Assembly (NCBI GenBank): GCA_963969495.1
Contig: OZ018322.1
Coordinates: 156,015,848-156,079,847, forward strand
DNA length: 64,000 bases
Origin: Ceratothoa steindachneri
Taxonomy: Eukaryota > Arthropoda > Malacostraca > Isopoda > Cymothoidae
Direction of reading: 5' to 3'
The notes under the pieces were generated by a model. It had not been told where the DNA came from, searched no databases, and saw only the letters and a list, made by a program, of their open reading frames with translations. Positions within the stretch are counted from its first letter, which is position 1. Each line of letters starts with the position of its first letter. Positions 13,926-26,028 of this stretch are shown piece by piece. Both the position numbers and the translations under genes were made by a program.

Positions 13926-15060
13926 ATTGCTCCTTATATTCTATTTTACGAAGTAACTCCTTCACCCCAATCCCTATCGGCTGAACTTCAGAAATAGATT
14001 CCATTCTTATTCATTGAATTCCAGTCGTGATTTCAATTTTCTAAAGGCATCCAATTTTTTCTTAAGGAATCACTTTTCTCTCAAAGAAAGGGTGACCGAA
14101 ATATTTTAACTTTGTTTCGTTTTTCTCATATTTAAAATCGGAAGAATTCGTCCCAAATATATTTTTTGTTTAATTGCTTGTATTAAAGATAGTTATGAAA
14201 GTTTTGTACGTGCTTTTACTTTTAAAACTTTTTTCTTTTATCTTAAATTTATGTTGCAGTTTTAAGTTCACTTTCAATTGGCTTTGGGAATTATGTTACT
14301 AGAGACATTTATTTAAGTGACATTGTAGTTTGAAAAAGAAATTCTAGTCATAATATTAAATAAAACTACAGATATATTTTACAACGCTATTTATTAGTAA
14401 TTTTCTGAATGTATTTTCAGTCCTACAATAATTTGGGCTAGATCTGTTCGGCCACACTTTCCTAGGTTATAGACCGAACTATCATTATTAATATTGAATT
14501 CACGTATTATTTCAGAAAGCGCAATACTCATATCAATAGCGATATAATGATTTGACTGCAGCAAATATTTCAAGCTAAAAGAGGCATTCAGATGAGAAAA
14601 ATATGTCAGAAAATGTAAACAAATAATTTACAAATGGATCATTAAATGTTTTTGTGACAATTTTCTCATTAAATTGTTTTGAGGAAATTTGGTAATTTTC
14701 TTCTTTAGTTTAGTTTTTCAGCTGTTTCCTCGAATATGTTCATTAGCTTTGAAAAAACCTTTTTTCTATTTTTTCGGAATATTAATTATTTTCCTTCCTG
14801 CAATCATTCCTTTTCACACTAATCGATGGAGCTCTTATGTCTCTATCTTCCAAGCTTGATGTTCACTGGTTGTCTAATTTTTTTATTAGGTTTTGCCTAT
14901 TTCTCTACTAGAATATTCATGATTACATTTTTTTTTTGCAACATGCTTTGTTCTATATTCATTTGATTAAATACAATATTTTGGGGGTCTCTTAAGTGGC
15001 AGAATTTACGTATTGGCAAAACTATCTTCGAACCCAAATTTGTAGCCATTAAAGATCCCA
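13926..15060. other. AT-rich spacer, no gene seen
   Basis: No recognisable protein motif, inverted terminal repeat or tandem array. Confidence 0.55.
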
Positions 15061-15061
15061 T

Positions 15062-15352
15062 TAGTGGGCTCGGTGGCGTAGGGGTTAGCGTAATGGATTG
15101 TAAATGAGAGTTCCTCTGCTCGATTCCCGACAGGGCTAAGAAGAAATTTAAAAATCCAGTGTTTATTTTCGCTGACGGACGACCCATAGCTCCCAACCTG
15201 CATCGGACCATCATGGAGGCTTATGGTGGCTTCTGGTCCTAAAATTATAATGATGAAAACAAATCCAGGATGATAAAAAGATGATTGGGGCTTCTCTCAG
15301 CGGTTGGATGCAAATGACTGAAATAATGATGATGAGGATGATGAGGATGATA
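15062..15352 (+). mobile_element. tRNA-derived SINE 1
   Basis: The head contains an A-box-like TGGCGTAGGGG and, about 45 bp further, a B-box-like GCTCGATTCCC, the spacing of an RNA polymerase III internal promoter. A tRNA-unrelated body follows and the element ends in an ATGATGAGGATGAT tail. The length of about 290 bp fits a SINE. I found no second copy of the head in the window, so the family is not confirmed internally. Confidence 0.6.
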
Positions 15353-15621
15353 GTTCCCATTAGATACAGAATTCAGTTTTCGAGGAATGTTTACAGACTC
15401 TATCATTACTAAATATACATATAGTAGTAGCTTAGTAGGTATTTATGTAGCACTATTAGTCTCTTTCATCGATGATGAGAATTCCCACCGGATAATGAAA
15501 TGCACATAAAAATCAGAATGACAATCATTGCCGAGCCCAGGGCTACAATATCCAATCCTCGTTTGACGAACCTCATGGCAAAATGTATTTGTTCGACACC
15601 AGTCAACGATGGTGGAGCCCT

Positions 15622-15889
15622 TTGTCAGCCCCCTTGGTAGAGCGCTCGTTCCACCTGAGGGGTATGTGGATTTGAATGCCACCGAAAGGCTACTCGTACC
15701 CAATGGCTAGGGTTTGGGAGCAGAACAGCTGTGGAGGCGGGAAGGGAAATGACAGCGGTGTAGTCATTGGGAATGCCCCTTGCTGGTGCGAGTGGAGGTA
15801 CTTAGCCCCGCTTGGCGAGTATCAACGTACCCACCCAATGAGCGACTTCAGTAATCCAACGCAGTAATTAATAGGCGAGCGAGTGCTCC

Positions 15890-15893
<4 letters not shown>
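15622..15893 (+). mobile_element. tRNA-derived SINE 2
   Basis: A-box-like TGGTAGAGCG at about 15641 and B-box-like GGATTTGAATGCC at about 15669 are spaced as in a tRNA promoter. A GC-richer body runs up to a (TA)n array, which may have grown from its tail. It differs in sequence from SINE 1. The call is based on promoter boxes and length only. Confidence 0.5.

Positions 15894-15954
<61 letters not shown>
15894..15954. repeat. (TA)n microsatellite
   Basis: About 60 bp of TA between the SINE body and a minisatellite. Confidence 0.97.
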
Positions 15955-15956
<2 letters not shown>

Positions 15957-16310
15957 AGGTGGACAGTATCATTAACTTCGCCTTAAAGGGAAAAAGGAAA
16001 CTCATTCTTTATAGGTGGTATCCAGAAGCATAGACTTCACAGTAAGGGAAAAAGGAAACCCATTATTTAAAGGAGGTATGTAATCTAATTAACTTCGCGG
16101 TTAAGGGAAAAAAATGAAACTCATCTATGTACTAAGCATCCAGTATTATTAACTCCACGTTATAGAAAAAGGAAACCCATCCATTATAGGAGGTATCCTG
16201 GATCATTAACTTCGGAGTTAAGGGAAAAAAGGGAACTCCTCCTTTATAGGAGTCATTCAATGTCATCAACTTCGTGGCTAAGGACAAAATGGAAACCCAA
16301 CCCCTGGTGG
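15955..16310 (+). repeat. Minisatellite, six units of about 58 bp
   Basis: Each unit has AGGTATCCAGTATCATTAACTT-like sequence, then CG-AGTTAAGGGAAAAAGGAAACCCATCC-like sequence, then TTATAGG. Units differ at many sites. Two further units of the same family occur at 23745-23850, just after the LINE 3' end. Confidence 0.8.
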
Positions 16311-17165
16311 AGGTGTCTATTATCCTTCTTGCTCGTCGTACGTCACCTCAGTCATTAGGAGAATGCCTCCTACAAAGGTATAGGAGCGTGATAAAAGGAT
16401 ACCAAGTATGTATTTTAATGAGAACCGTTCTCTTCTTCTCCTGGAATGGTCGTTATCTTGGATCCTGTCTATGTAGTGGAAGCCTTCGTTCCTCTCAGGT
16501 TTCTCCATATTATCTAACTTGAATGGTCTTCAGAGCTCGTCTTATGGTTACAAAAGACTACTAACTGGAGTTGACGTCCAGATCCTCCTAACTCTTATAC
16601 ATATCTCCTTTTTTCTCCAAGCAAAGTTGCCGGCATGATGGGATCTTAATTTTTTTTTTTAAAATGGCTAAGCAAATTGTGTTTCTATAGTTTTTTGCAG
16701 GATGCCCCCCTCCATTATTGCGTGAAGATATCGCGCCCACCATGCGTAGACACAGAGCAAATAGCCAATAACCATGGCCTTTTTCTTAGCTTGGATCAAG
16801 TGGGATCCAACTGTAGAAAATGTTAATCTGTGCTGGTCCTTTTTCACTGAGCCTTTTAGAGAATTAGACGAAATGCCCCAAGTAAATCAAAATGGTGGAA
16901 TCATGATATTGACGTCAAATTGAAGGAGAGGAACTGTTCATACAAGGGTAACCCAACCGAAGAAAATAATCAAATTTAGGAGCCTAACGAAGGGAATATC
17001 TAAAGGAAATACGAAGCGCTAAAAGAAAATATGAAATTCACCTTGTCAAAGAAACTAAACATAACCCTAAAAGTTTTTCGATTATGTATCCTATAGAAAC
17101 CCGATAAAGGAAACAATAAGACCTCTAAAAAATGACAATAACGGTATTTATAAACGAAAACGAAG
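16311..17165. other. No gene seen
   Basis: Mixed-composition DNA up to the left end of the hAT element. No motif recognised on either strand. Confidence 0.5.
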
Positions 17166-17394
17166 ATAAGTAGTCGCGTAATTAGGGTGGTAGGGCATTG
17201 GGTCATGGCCCCCCTCAAGGCCAGGAAATTCTTTACAACTTTTTTTGAAACTATTTCAGTATGATTTTTATTCTATGCTAATTAATATACTAAAAATGTT
17301 TGAACATATAGAGTTCTTTTTTCTAATATTATAAAGTCATTGCATATTTTTTATTCATCTTATTTTTAATTTCTTTCATTTCAGGTCAGATCCA

Positions 17395-18170
17395 GGAAGT
17401 CTACATAGATGAAGAGTTCGTAGATTACTTCACGCGCCTTGAGCGTGCGACTGCAGTTAAACGGAAGGCTTCACTAGAGTCACTTCTGGAACTTTCAGAA
17501 GTCTAACTGCAAGCCCAGATACAGGAATCCTCATCCTCTTCACCAATGTTAACACTGTCGATGTCTGTCTCACCTAGTAGAAACTTCAGTAAAGATTACA
17601 TAGGAGTTATCTACTGGCTGAAGCTCACTGATGAAGAGAAACTGCGCGTAGAAACCACACCTTGCTCTGCTCCAGTTTGTTTTCAGTGGCCTTACAGCGA
17701 GCATCAAGATGGAGGCAAAACCAGACATAAATCTCTCGGACCACAACATATAATCGGGTAGTATAGCTTCTTCACCTATTATGTAATGAAACGTGGGATA
17801 TTCTGTCGCTCTTGGAGGTTTTGGCTTCTGAAGCAATCCGAGGAAAACAATTGAATCCCCTCGTCAAAACACCCCTAGAGAAATTTGCTCACCTAACCGG
17901 CAAAATGGCTATTTGTCAGCGCATCTAGTGACCAAATTCAATGAAGATAGTGTCGCACGCGCAGAAGCGTTAAAAAAAACGATGAAGACTGGAGAAATAG
18001 CACAGGGGCTGAAAACCGCAGAGGCCAAGCAGCGCGACAAAACCCGAGCAGCTCTACGGTGGATACTCTTATCTAGTGAGTTTCTGGGTAGGCTAGGTCT
18101 ACCGCTTCGGGATCATCGCGATTCCGTAACGTTGTTGCTCCCTTTCGCAGGAACCGGCGCTGATATATAT

Positions 18171-18255
<85 letters not shown>

Positions 18256-19863
18256 CGGAGAAGGCAATTTGAAAGTGACTCTACAGCTGATGGCGGTTTT
18301 TTTTCATCGATAAAGTGTTACGGAAACATTTAACCACCACGAGTAGGAATGACACATACATTTCCCCCTTAAGCCCAGAATGAACTGATATCAGCCATTG
18401 GAACAGTAGTTCAAAAAAACAATCATTGGTGAAACAAAAGAAGCCAGATTCTTCTCTCTTCTGGCGGACGGGACCACAGATGTCTCGAGAAAGGAACAGT
18501 TAACAGTATGTACTTCCTAGGTGGTTAAATATGTGAGTGGTTTCTCGGTTTTGCTGAAGCACCTGATCTGACTGGTGCAGGGTTAGCTAAACAACTGATA
18601 CAGATTCTAAAAGATTCTGGAGTTGACATTAGAAATTTGATTGGATAGGGGTACAACGGAGCCACAGTTTTGTCAGGGAGCAAAAATAGTGTGTAAAAGT
18701 ACGTGCGTAAAGAATGCCCGTCAACCAGCTACGCATATTGTGTGTCCCATTCACTCAATCTTCGTTTGATGAAGGCGGGCGATGTACCAGATATTAGAAA
18801 GGCAGTGACGCTGATGCACAAGATTGCGGTTTCTTTTCTGACTTAAATATAAGATTGCTGAATCTTGAAGAAGAGATCAAGGAAGAGTGTAATGAAGCCA
18901 CTCATTCGCGTCTGAAACTTTACTGCATTACTAGATGGGTGGAGCTCCAGGAAGCATTTCACATATTCAAAGAACTACTACCCGCCATCAAAGTGTTGCT
19001 ACACAACAAAATTAGCCTATGGCCACCTGCAGATTGCGCCGGTAAGTCACACCTATTCTCTTCCGCAATAGACAATGGTGGATTCTTGGTTGCCCTTGAG
19101 GTACACATATCGGTTCTGGAGATCACCAAGCCAGTATCAATTAAGCTTCAGGCCAAAGCCCAGGACATCCATAATGCAGTGGACAGTGTCCAGGACTGTG
19201 AGAAAGATCTGAGGCAAACGATTAGAGGAAGAAGTCTTCAGGGACATTTTCATGCGTGTGCAAGAATTGTTTGGTGAGGAAATTCGCATGTAAAGAACGA
19301 CTGGCCAGCAGACGTAGAGCTCGAATCATCCAGCCGAGACACCAGAAGTTTACTAAAAACGTTCTATTTTCCTCCCGTACATCGACGTCTGTATAAGCCA
19401 ACTAGATGAGCGATTTTGAAAGCGTATTTGCTCAGTATGCTACTACCGGCATACTAGTGCCCTCATGGAAGCAGCCCAGTGGTACCAAAAATTCCTTCCA
19501 GGAGAATCACAGTGCCTAAACGCTGAATTACTGCGCTGGAAGACGTACTTGGCGCAACAGGCGACCACGACATGTACACCACCAAAAGTAGTCGTAGATA
19601 CGGTAGCGGTAGCGGTTACGGCGACTCTCGGTACTTATCCCATGGTTGAAACCCTTTTGCGAATTTTCGCAACCGTGTCAATGAACACTGCAATAAGTGA
19701 ACACTCATTTAGTGCTCTAAAATTGATAAAAAAAATCTTATCTATGGCCCACCATGCACGAAAAGCGACTATATATCTATATATCAACAAGGGCATTCCA
19801 CTAGTCCATAGTGACGTTATTGATGAATTCAACCAAACTAACCGTCAACTAGTTTTCAACTGA
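17395..19863 (+). pseudogene. hAT transposase (52-kDa repressor/ZMYM-like type), broken
   Basis: Blocks in order are: an N-terminal stretch from 17395 after an intron-like TTTCAG, with CFQWPY and HQDGGKTRHKSL; LGLPLRDHRDS and GTGADI before a (TA)n array; GNLKVTLQLMA after it; NELISAIGTVVQK; FFSLLADGTTDVS with the first acidic block; GAGLAKQLIQILKDSGVDI; CVSHSLNLRLMKA; CITRWVELQEAFHIFKELL (18855-19277); and the C-terminal dimerisation segment YPMVETLLRIFATVSMNTAI with SEHSFSALKLIKKIL (19465-19863). The conserved GQGYDGAS motif reads stop-GYNGAT, so the catalytic aspartate is lost. Several frameshifts and stops show it is inactive. Confidence 0.85.
18163..18252. repeat. (TA)n inside hAT transposase
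   Basis: About 90 bp of TA, with one AA slip at 18181, separates two adjacent conserved transposase blocks. The array therefore arose or expanded within the element. Confidence 0.95.
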
Positions 19864-20740
19864 TACAATACAAGTGTGAAAAAATCATCGCTCACCCAGG
19901 GTGAAATTAAAATACCGCAAAGAAACTGACCGTAGCTAATATTCAATCAATTTCAGATATATTGTATTTGATATATTTGATATGCATTTGCGTGAGAAAA
20001 ATGATACTAAAATCATCTCAACTACAGAAGGTCTCGCATAAGTTTAGCTTCATGCTTTCTCCCTTCAACAATCCCATTATGTTTGGATATACAATACTAT
20101 TAATGTAGATTTCTAGATGCACTACCTGAATAGTGCTGCACCATCTATCTCACTAGATTTTAAAGGTTCGAAATCATTTTTGCAATATGTGCTTTGTTGT
20201 AGTTCATAAAAAAGCTTAGTTTGTATCTGAATTTTTTTAAAGACTGACCTATATACGATATTCTCAATTGTTTACGAACGATCATTGGGTTTTGTGCTTG
20301 TATAGTATTTACTGATTAAATTTATTATTTTTCTGTGAAATTTCATAAAAAAATTCAATTTCAGTATGATTTTCATTTGAAAATGCCCCCAGTTCGCTCA
20401 TTCGCTAATCTAGTTTTTAAAATATTTCATGGGGGATAACTTCGTGGACCTTCCTCTAGTCACGCTCTCGCCTGTCCAGTAGCTTGGTTAACATGCTCCC
20501 CCCTTCTACGCCACTGATTGAAAAAGAAACAAAATTGATGATTTGAATGATTTAAATATAATGATATGTCATTCTGCAGCCTAAAAAATAAGGATTGTCA
20601 TTCTGATGTGTAAAAATCTTGCTTGGAAGTTTGTCAAATTTAGGATGGATGTTGGCTTCTTTCGATGGTCAGGATACGTTCTGAGATTTGCCAAGATGCG
20701 AGGAAAACGACACCAAATTTCAAATTTATTCCAGGAGAGG

Positions 20741-20816
20741 TTTCGTCGGACTACCCGCCGCGGGCTCGGTGGTTCACATGGCCCCTCCTTCAACGGAATC
20801 CTAGCTATGCCACTGA
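20741..20816 (-). mobile_element. Possible hAT-type terminus (MITE fragment)
   Basis: Read on the minus strand, the sequence starts CAGTGGCATAGCTAGGAT and continues with GGAGGGGCCATG, typical of hAT ends. No opposite end was found, so the element is truncated or the match is fortuitous. Confidence 0.35.
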
Positions 20817-20932
20817 ACATAACATACCACGAAGGTACGATGTGATAAACTTTAACGAGCATAACCTTTTAACCAATATCGAATTATTTTAAGCAGAAAT
20901 ACATTTTACATCAGTAAGGTAAAATCCTACTG

Positions 20933-22267
20933 TGTAAGGAAATCGATATTCCACCCTCAAAACAGAGGCCCAGTTCGGTAACCCAAACGTCCTGGCAGTT
21001 GGCGGAGCAACCCAATTACTTAACCCCTCCCCCCCTCTCTCCCCTCGCCTCGAGTACCACCCGAAAGGCCTTCGCACAATCACGACCTGTACTAATCATC
21101 ACATTTCAGGTCCGGCGAGCCTAACATTTCCACTAAGAGTTGGTATTTAATTTCACTTCATAAACGAAATTAAAGGAGCATCGACCAAATGCCAGAAGGT
21201 GCTTTTAGGGTTAAGTAAAAACTGCTCGGAAAAGCACCGTGAGAGGAGAAGGCTTAATTCCGAAGACCTCATCTTCTATCTTCTTCCCCTACCTCCATGT
21301 TGGGGGGCGAAGTATATATGCCGATAACTGCAGAAAAACGAGCAGATCGAGTTTGCGATCGAGACGACGAAGTCCTGCTAAAGTGCCAGGCAACTCTACG
21401 AAAGGAACTCAGAAGGAGCTCATGTTGAGCCAGTTCCTGGTGGTTACCCTGAAATTTAAGTAAGCTTGTATTGATACACAAGCTCAACCATCTCTCGCCA
21501 GAGAAACCCTATATCCCGGTTTACAACAAAACCCAGAGATATTCCTTGCCATTGAGGAATACCCCAAAGGGAACTTCCTCAAACACTCCCCAATTGTCAA
21601 AGGATTCCCTCGTTTGCTCATCGCTTGTCAGTGCGAATTATTCTAAGATTAACCAGAAGATTGGAAGAAGCATACTTTCCCTGTCATTTTGGTGAGATCA
21701 TCTTACCAAGATAATGTGCATAACGCCATCCGTCGCACGCACCGAATTCATCTGTGTCTTTAAGACTATCCCCGCACCAGAGAAACATCTGGAGTGTCTG
21801 TGAACCCATCCACGCGCCTGCCCGCCAAAAAAATTCTTGTGCCTACATAAAAATTGAAGCCAAGGTCAGTCTCCAACCCGATTCTCGTGTGGTGTTTTTA
21901 AAGTTAAATAAATTCCAATATCTTTTTCTTAAGGTTAATTAGCGTTCAATATTAAAGTGTGCCTAGGGTCAACCATTACTGTATATTCATTTGTGTAAGT
22001 TAGTAAGTCTCATTTAAACTCGTCTAATTCATAACTGTGTTAGATTTCATTTTTGTTCATGTTGTAATTAAAGGTCTATTTTCTTATAAGAATTTAATCC
22101 AATCCTTGAAAAGCTGAGCATGGCAAAAACCCTCGAAGATTAAAAATAACGTAATAAATAATAAAATATAGCACTCTCAGAGAAAACTTAATCAATGAGT
22201 TTTTTTGAAGTACGTAACAAACCTATACGTACGTACACCACCACTCGGTCTTTGCAATACTGTGACA
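20933..22267 (+). mobile_element. Solo LTR, subfamily A, copy 2
   Basis: Starts TGTAAGGAAATCG and ends ATACTGTGACA. It is flanked by a perfect 5-bp duplication, TACTG at 20928-20932 and at 22268-22272. It aligns along its length with the LTR at 7354-8737, including GTTGGTATTTAATTTCACTT, a TATA-like GTATATATGC at about 21312, a GAGCCAGTTCCTGGTGGTTA block, AGCACTCTCAGAG and TACGTACGTACA near the end. No coding region is present. The perfect duplication proves the ends and indicates a fairly recent insertion. Confidence 0.88.
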
Positions 22268-22289
22268 TACTGAATTAATATATCCGGCG

Positions 22290-23575
22290 CATTTAGAAGA
22301 AACTCGAAGTGTTAGAGGGAGCACTATCGAATTTTTTTAACAAATCGTTAGAGGAAGGTGTCGTGCTATTAGATTTTAAACTAGCGAATATAACTCGTAC
22401 TTTTAAGAAAGGGAAAAAAATGTCTGACCAATTATCGACCCATAAGTTTAACATCCATCGTAGTTAAATTAATGGAATCCGTCATTCGTGGTAGGGTGAT
22501 CGATCCCTTGGAAGTGCATAATCTCATAAATGATAGTCAACACGGCTTTAGACAGAAATGTTTCTCATAGGCGATTATTAACTAAACATTTTGCTCATAG
22601 AATTATGGGAAATCTCCTATAACGGATAAAGTCGTCGCTTAGTAACCGTAAGCAGAGAGTGGTTTTAAACCGTAATTTTTCGAAGTGAAAAATGTAACTA
22701 GTAGCCTGCCCCAGGGTTCTGTGCTGGGACCATTTTTGTTCCTTATTTATGTAAACGATATAGACACCAGCCTACTTGGTAAATTATCCAAATTGGCAGA
22801 CTATACAAAAATTTGGGTTAAAATTTTAAATGAAAACGATAGCAAATTTATTCAGCGGGATCTAGATAAAATCTTCGAATGGTCTAATAAAATTAACATA
22901 AAATTAAATTTAGACATGTGTAGAGTTTTGCACGTAGGTCGAAATAATCAAGGTTTTAACTATAGAATGGGTAGTAAAAATCTTAGAGGTGCGGGTTTCA
23001 AAAGATTTTAAGTTTAATACAAGTAAACAGTGTGACGAAGCGTGTAAGAAGGCACACCAAATGTTTGGATTTATTGCAAGAAGTTTTCAGTAGAAACACC
23101 AAGATATAGTCCTACTTCTATATAAAAGTTTAGTAAGACCACACCTGGAATACCCGATACAATTGTGGTCACCTTATACACATGTAAACATCAATAAAAT
23201 GGCAAGAGTTCAACGACGGGCCACTAAACTAATTCCCTCGATTAGAAATAAGTCGTATATCGAAAGATTGAGTATATTAAAACACTCGACTCTCGAAACT
23301 AGGCTATTGCAAGGTGAACTTATCGAAGTATTCTAAATTTTAAATAAATTTGAAAACGTAAAATATCAAAATGTTTTTAAGTACGACCATGGTATCACAC
23401 GTAACAACGATTGTAAACTCAAAGGAAGTTTCAAACGAAAATAGTTAAAAAAACTCTCACCTTTAAAATCATCGATAAATGGAACGCACTCCCCGCGGAG
23501 GTAGTAAATGCTAGTATCATACATGTAAATAGTTTTAAAAGCAAAGTTGACAATTATTTTAAGAAATAATGATCT
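22290..23575 (+). pseudogene. Non-LTR retrotransposon (CR1/jockey-like) reverse transcriptase, broken
   Basis: The frame opens near 22327 with SLEEGVVLLDFKLANI, then FKKGKK, the fingers region of a LINE reverse transcriptase. HGFRQK follows, then LPQGSVLGPFLFLIYVNDID (22685 onward). The catalytic FADD box reads LADY, so one of the two essential aspartates is lost. IFEWSNKINIKLNLDMCRVLHVG is the thumb entry. After a frameshift come QMFGFIARSF, LLLYKSLVRPHLEYP, QRRATKLIPSI and the C-terminal KWNALPAEVVNAS up to FKSKVDNYFKK and a stop near 23570. Several stops and deletions are present; the block normally between HGFRQK and PQGS is largely missing. The 5' end, including the endonuclease, is absent. 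Confidence 0.88.
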
Positions 23576-23744
23576 GGTCAAATGGAGCCCTGTTGCGGAT
23601 TGAGCATCATGTAAGTGAGCATCCTGGCCACAATGTCCAAAGGAGGACTACTAGCATATTAGTATAGAATGGGACTAGCCTTCGAGTGGACTAAGTAGTC
23701 CTTGCTGGCTCCCTGTAACTCTGTAACCTCGCAATTAATAGAAA
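23576..23744 (+). other. LINE 3' untranslated region
   Basis: Non-coding sequence after the LINE stop, including GGCTCCCTGTAACTCTGTAA, which looks like the 3' tail of the element. It leads straight into the 58-bp minisatellite units. Confidence 0.5.
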
Positions 23745-23850
23745 AAAAGCAAAGCCATCCTTAATAGGTGGTTTCCAGTATCATTACCGTCGCAGTAAAT
23801 AAGGAGGAAGGAAACTTATCCTTTATAGTAAGTATCTAGGCCTCTACTGC
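23745..23850 (+). repeat. Two units of the 58-bp minisatellite
   Basis: GGTGGTTTCCAGTATCATTA followed by GAAGGAAACTTATCCTTTATAG matches the units at 15955-16310. Confidence 0.65.
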
Positions 23851-24490
23851 ATTGCTTATGTTTGGTTAATATTATGATATCGTTAAGTGTTTTTGTATAA
23901 TTTGAATCTAATAAGCTATAAAAGGCACAATTTTTGCGATAATAAAAGAGGTAAAACAAATAGCTTTAGGCTTCAGTTTCTTTAAAAATTTAGGCCTACT
24001 TACGAGTAAGTTCAAATTATATTCATGACAATTAAAGACAAGCTAAAATTACGCTTGCAATCAGATATTGCCAAGTCATGTTTGTAATCTAAGAACTGCT
24101 CTGGCATAAATTAATTTCATTGTATTTCTATCCGAAAATAAAATAAAAAATTTCAAAATTATAATAAAGTTTCTAATGTACTCTGAGATTTCTAGGTTCT
24201 ACACAATAGTAAATCTTAAATATGAGTGTGTGTCCACATTACTGCCATCCTTAGTATGTCCTTTGCAAGTAAATGCTACAGCAAAGCGACTATAAACTAT
24301 ACAATGATGATTTAAATGTGTAAATTAAAATCATGCTTCACATTTCTTGTAACTGATATAAACAATCACGTTTTACTTATGATGATGGGAAACTCAACTT
24401 CCGAAATTGAAACTTTAAAAATCTTTTGATTCAGAATTTCCACTTAGAATGATTCCTAACATACTTTTGAGGCTCAATTTAGATATTTTA
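23851..24490. other. AT-rich spacer, no gene seen
   Basis: No motif, repeat or long frame recognised. Confidence 0.55.
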
Positions 24491-24493
24491 TAA

Positions 24494-25385
24494 AGGGTCT
24501 TTCAACAAGGACGCTCGAGCTTTGTCAGGCGATAGCGGCCATGTTGTTAAAGCGACCTTTGGCAACCTCACTGTGAACTGTTTAGTAGTACTTGGCAAAT
24601 CACTATGGAAGGTTAGAGCGTTGAACAGCGTGTGAAAATTATCAAATGATATTATCAAAATCAGTTCTCCGTTGACAAACGTTCCGCGCATTACGTGATT
24701 TCTATCCTTGCCACAATCATCCTGCCGAGTCCACTGCTCGACGCTTGGTTGTCAAATTCGAGGAAAATTGGTCGATCAACAATCAGCCAACACCCTTAAG
24801 TCGCTCAAACGCAAGGTTTGCTGAAGACATCGCTGCCGTAAATGAGAGTGTACGGGAAAATCCGAGGCAGTTAATTTCTTGTCGTTCACAAGAACTTGGC
24901 CTTTCTGCGACTTCAGTTTGGCGAATTATGCGTAGGGACCTGGGCTTGCACCCGTATAAAATCCACCTTACCAGGAACTTAAGGTAAACAACCATAGAAA
25001 ACGCCGTGTGTTCGCTGATTGGGCTCTAGAGCAGATGGAAGTTGCCCTAAATTTCCCCCAAAAAATCATCTTCAGCCACGAGGCCTATTTTTAGATGAAT
25101 GGATTTGTAAACAAGCAAAATTGGCGGATTAGGGACGAAAACAATCCACATGAGATACACCAGCACCAATTGCATCCCAACAAAGTCACTGTTTGGTGCG
25201 GATTTTCCACTAACGAAATCATCGGTCTGTATTTTTTTGAGAAGGAAGATGGAATTGCCATAACTGTCAACGGCTAGACCTACAGATCGATGATAAGCAA
25301 CTTCTTGTGGCCTCAACTGGATTATATGCCTGATTTGAATAATTTGGTATTTGGAGAATATACAGTTTATGTGATTCGTGGGCAT
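24494..25385 (+). pseudogene. Mariner/Tc1-type (IS630-like) transposase, truncated and broken
   Basis: The element starts with GGGTCTTTCAACAAGG, a likely terminal repeat. The frame begins at ATG 24605 but hits TAG after three codons. It then gives VEQRVKII, YYQNQFSV, FRALRDFY and STARRLVVKFEENWSI (helix-turn-helix region), GLSATSVWRIMRRDLGLHPY, a catalytic block reading IIFSHEAYF instead of the usual IIFSDEAHF, then FVNKQNWRIRDENNPHE, KVTVWCGF and YRSMISNFLWPQLD. The sequence stops resembling the family near 25350, before the second catalytic aspartate (FQQDG) and the right terminal repeat. The catalytic D is replaced by H, so it is dead twice over. Confidence 0.88.
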
Positions 25386-25389
25386 AATA

Positions 25390-25925
25390 TATATAAAGAA
25401 ACGAAACCATGGTAAGAATTATAGGAATAAGAAGAAATTAAAATTTAGGAATTATTGAAGAGTTAAAAACAAATGAATAAACCTTATTTATTTCACTAAA
25501 TGGTTGGGTCACCTTAGAAGGAATATTTATAACTTGTGGTGCACACGATATGTATACACACAAACCCATGAAGTAGTAATGTGTACACTCAGTCAATGTA
25601 AATAAATTTATGTGTGTGAAACAATACACAAAAAAATCAAATGAAACATTATAACATGTAACAGAATATTTTAGAACCATTCCCATTTTGATTTCCCGTA
25701 AAGACCAAAGTCGCGGTGAAAAGGTAAACTGGGAAGGAGACTAATTATTCTCTGGTTACAAAAGGGAATCTTAAAATGGGTTAGCTCGATCGTAACCCCA
25801 CTAGGTGAGCATCAAGTTACAACTACAATATTATATTTTTATTTTGGTTAAGGAAAACGAAAAAAGCGTTTGACCAAATTTCACCGTTCCAGTATATTTT
25901 CTTACGAGAGAAAAGGATTTCAAAA
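25390..25925. other. No gene seen
   Basis: AT-rich DNA between the truncated mariner and a (TA)n array. Confidence 0.5.
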
Positions 25926-25928
25926 GTA

Positions 25929-26028
<100 letters not shown>

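Larger units (their letters stand above)
17171..20516 (+). mobile_element. hAT-superfamily DNA transposon
   Basis: The left end reads TAGTCGCGTA and the right end is the complement of CAGTGGCGTA, matching the common CAGTGGCGTA type of hAT terminus. Poly-C/G subterminal stretches follow on both sides. The internal sequence encodes a decayed hAT transposase. I see no convincing 8-bp target duplication, so the exact ends are provisional. A further CAGTGGCATAGCTAGG-type end lies just to the right at about 20800-20815 and may be a separate MITE. Confidence 0.65.

Noticed and set aside
15062..15700. Free-standing tRNA genes
   Set aside because: A- and B-box-like words are present, but I could not fold either region into a proper cloverleaf with acceptor stem, and SINE-like bodies follow.
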